NCBI RefSeq assembly: GCF_014655595.1
Contig: NZ_BNBL01000003.1
Span: 193,877-257,876, forward strand
Source of the DNA: Streptomyces griseocarneus
GTDB lineage: Bacteria; Actinomycetota; Actinomycetes; Streptomycetales; Streptomycetaceae
Reading direction: 5' to 3'
Length of the DNA stretch: 64,000 nt
Of this stretch, positions 63,581-64,000 are shown piece by piece; positions within the stretch are counted from its first letter, which is position 1, and every line of letters begins with the position of its first letter. The position numbers were made by a program, and so were the translations under genes. The notes below the pieces were generated by a model. It was given only the letters and a program-made list of their open reading frames with translations. It was not told the origin of the DNA and did no database searches.

Positions 63581-64000
63581 ATGTCGGACGCTGCACCGCC
63601 GCACCGGGAGGCCACCACCACCCGCCCGGGGCCGCACCCGGGCTCCTCGACGCCCTCCGCCGAGGGGGCACGGGCCTCCGGCGACGCGGGCCGCCCCGAC
63701 GCGCGGGGACTGCTCGACTCGCTGGGACCGCTGCTGCTGGACTGGCTGCCGCGGCAGCGCTGGTTCGCCGGCAAGGGCCGCCCCATCACCGGCTTCGCCC
63801 TCGTCTCGGCCACCGAGCTGCTGCCCCCCTCCGGCGGCGCCCCCGGCCTGCTCCACCTGCTCGTGCACGCCCGGCAGGAGGGCATGAGCGAGGACTGCTA
63901 CCAACTCCTGCTGGGCGTGCGGGACGTGCTCCCGCCGCACCTGGCGCCCGCGCTCGTCGGCCGCCCCGCGGACGGCCCGCTGCGCGGCCGCGCGGTGTAC
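63581..64000 (+). CDS. mak: Maltokinase (partial, C-terminus off the right edge)
   Basis: The first 140 residues of maltokinase (Pep2), which phosphorylates maltose with ATP to give the GlgE substrate. After an Ala/Pro/Gly-rich start of about 45 residues comes the conserved N-terminal cap signature LPRQRWFAGKGRPI, then GFALVSATELLP and CYQLLLGVRD. The kinase core lies outside the window. The ATG at 63581 has AAAGGA about 8-10 nt upstream. Position after glgE-treS completes the GlgE pathway operon. Confidence 0.9.
   Translation, partial: MSDAAPPHREATTTRPGPHPGSSTPSAEGARASGDAGRPDARGLLDSLGPLLLDWLPRQRWFAGKGRPITGFALVSATELLPPSGGAPGLLHLLVHARQEGMSEDCYQLLLGVRDVLPPHLAPALVGRPADGPLRGRAVY

Overview
The window is chromosomal DNA from a high-GC actinobacterium, almost certainly a Streptomyces. 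The evidence is GC of roughly 70 percent, many GTG starts, strongly GC-biased third codon positions, and families such as DUF6191, the WYL/TIGR03086 pair, a BldD-type operator candidate and the GlgE-TreS-maltokinase operon. From memory, the gene order matches a conserved core region of Streptomyces (the SCO54xx to SCO55xx block of S. coelicolor). I see no rRNA, tRNA, phage, insertion sequence or CRISPR array. Most genes are housekeeping; the less ordinary material is in leaders, repeats and one gene fusion.

Left part (1-26 kb). A left-truncated membrane PAS-GGDEF protein is preceded by a BldD-like box. Next come two oxidoreductases, a secreted sugar dehydrogenase, an MMPL exporter and an AMIN-like secreted protein. 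The gatC-gatA-(small membrane protein)-gatB unit for tRNA transamidation follows. After it come an RmdB-like GGDEF-EAL protein, DNA ligase LigA translationally coupled to a MetE-like protein, an SDR, and a tandem pair of small secreted or lipoprotein paralogues. Then come MnmA with its sulfur donor desulfurase, a divergent WYL regulator/TIGR03086 pair, a TRIC-type channel and an M1 peptidase with decapeptide repeats.

Middle (26-46 kb). A five-gene oligopeptide ABC importer on the minus strand is followed by two SseB-family proteins, a P-loop ATPase and a glycine/serine module. That module is a tandem glycine riboswitch, gcvT, gcvH, glyA, a strong terminator, then sdaA. After it come an in-frame fusion of an N-acetylmuramoyl-L-alanine amidase with an EF-hand protein, an RsbW-like ATP-binding protein, an enoyl-CoA hydratase and two paralogous L,D-transpeptidases.

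Right part (46.7-64 kb). This is mostly alpha-glucan and trehalose metabolism. GlgX (debranching) and GlgP (phosphorolysis) break glycogen down. TreS and maltokinase (truncated by the right edge) make maltose 1-phosphate for GlgE, which builds alpha-glucan. Between them sit a heterodimeric ABC exporter with complementary degenerate ATP sites, a secreted thermolysin-type protease with a P-domain, and an XRE regulator behind a near-perfect long palindrome.

The most unusual observations are: (1) the amidase/EF-hand fusion across a former intergenic spacer; (2) three arrays of phased GCAC motifs (about 9-10 bp period), each upstream of and in the same orientation as a gene or operon (dpp-type importer, gcvT riboswitch, mak); (3) a 33-bp interspersed palindromic element found both between genes and in the glgE leader; (4) the 15-bp-arm palindrome before the XRE regulator.
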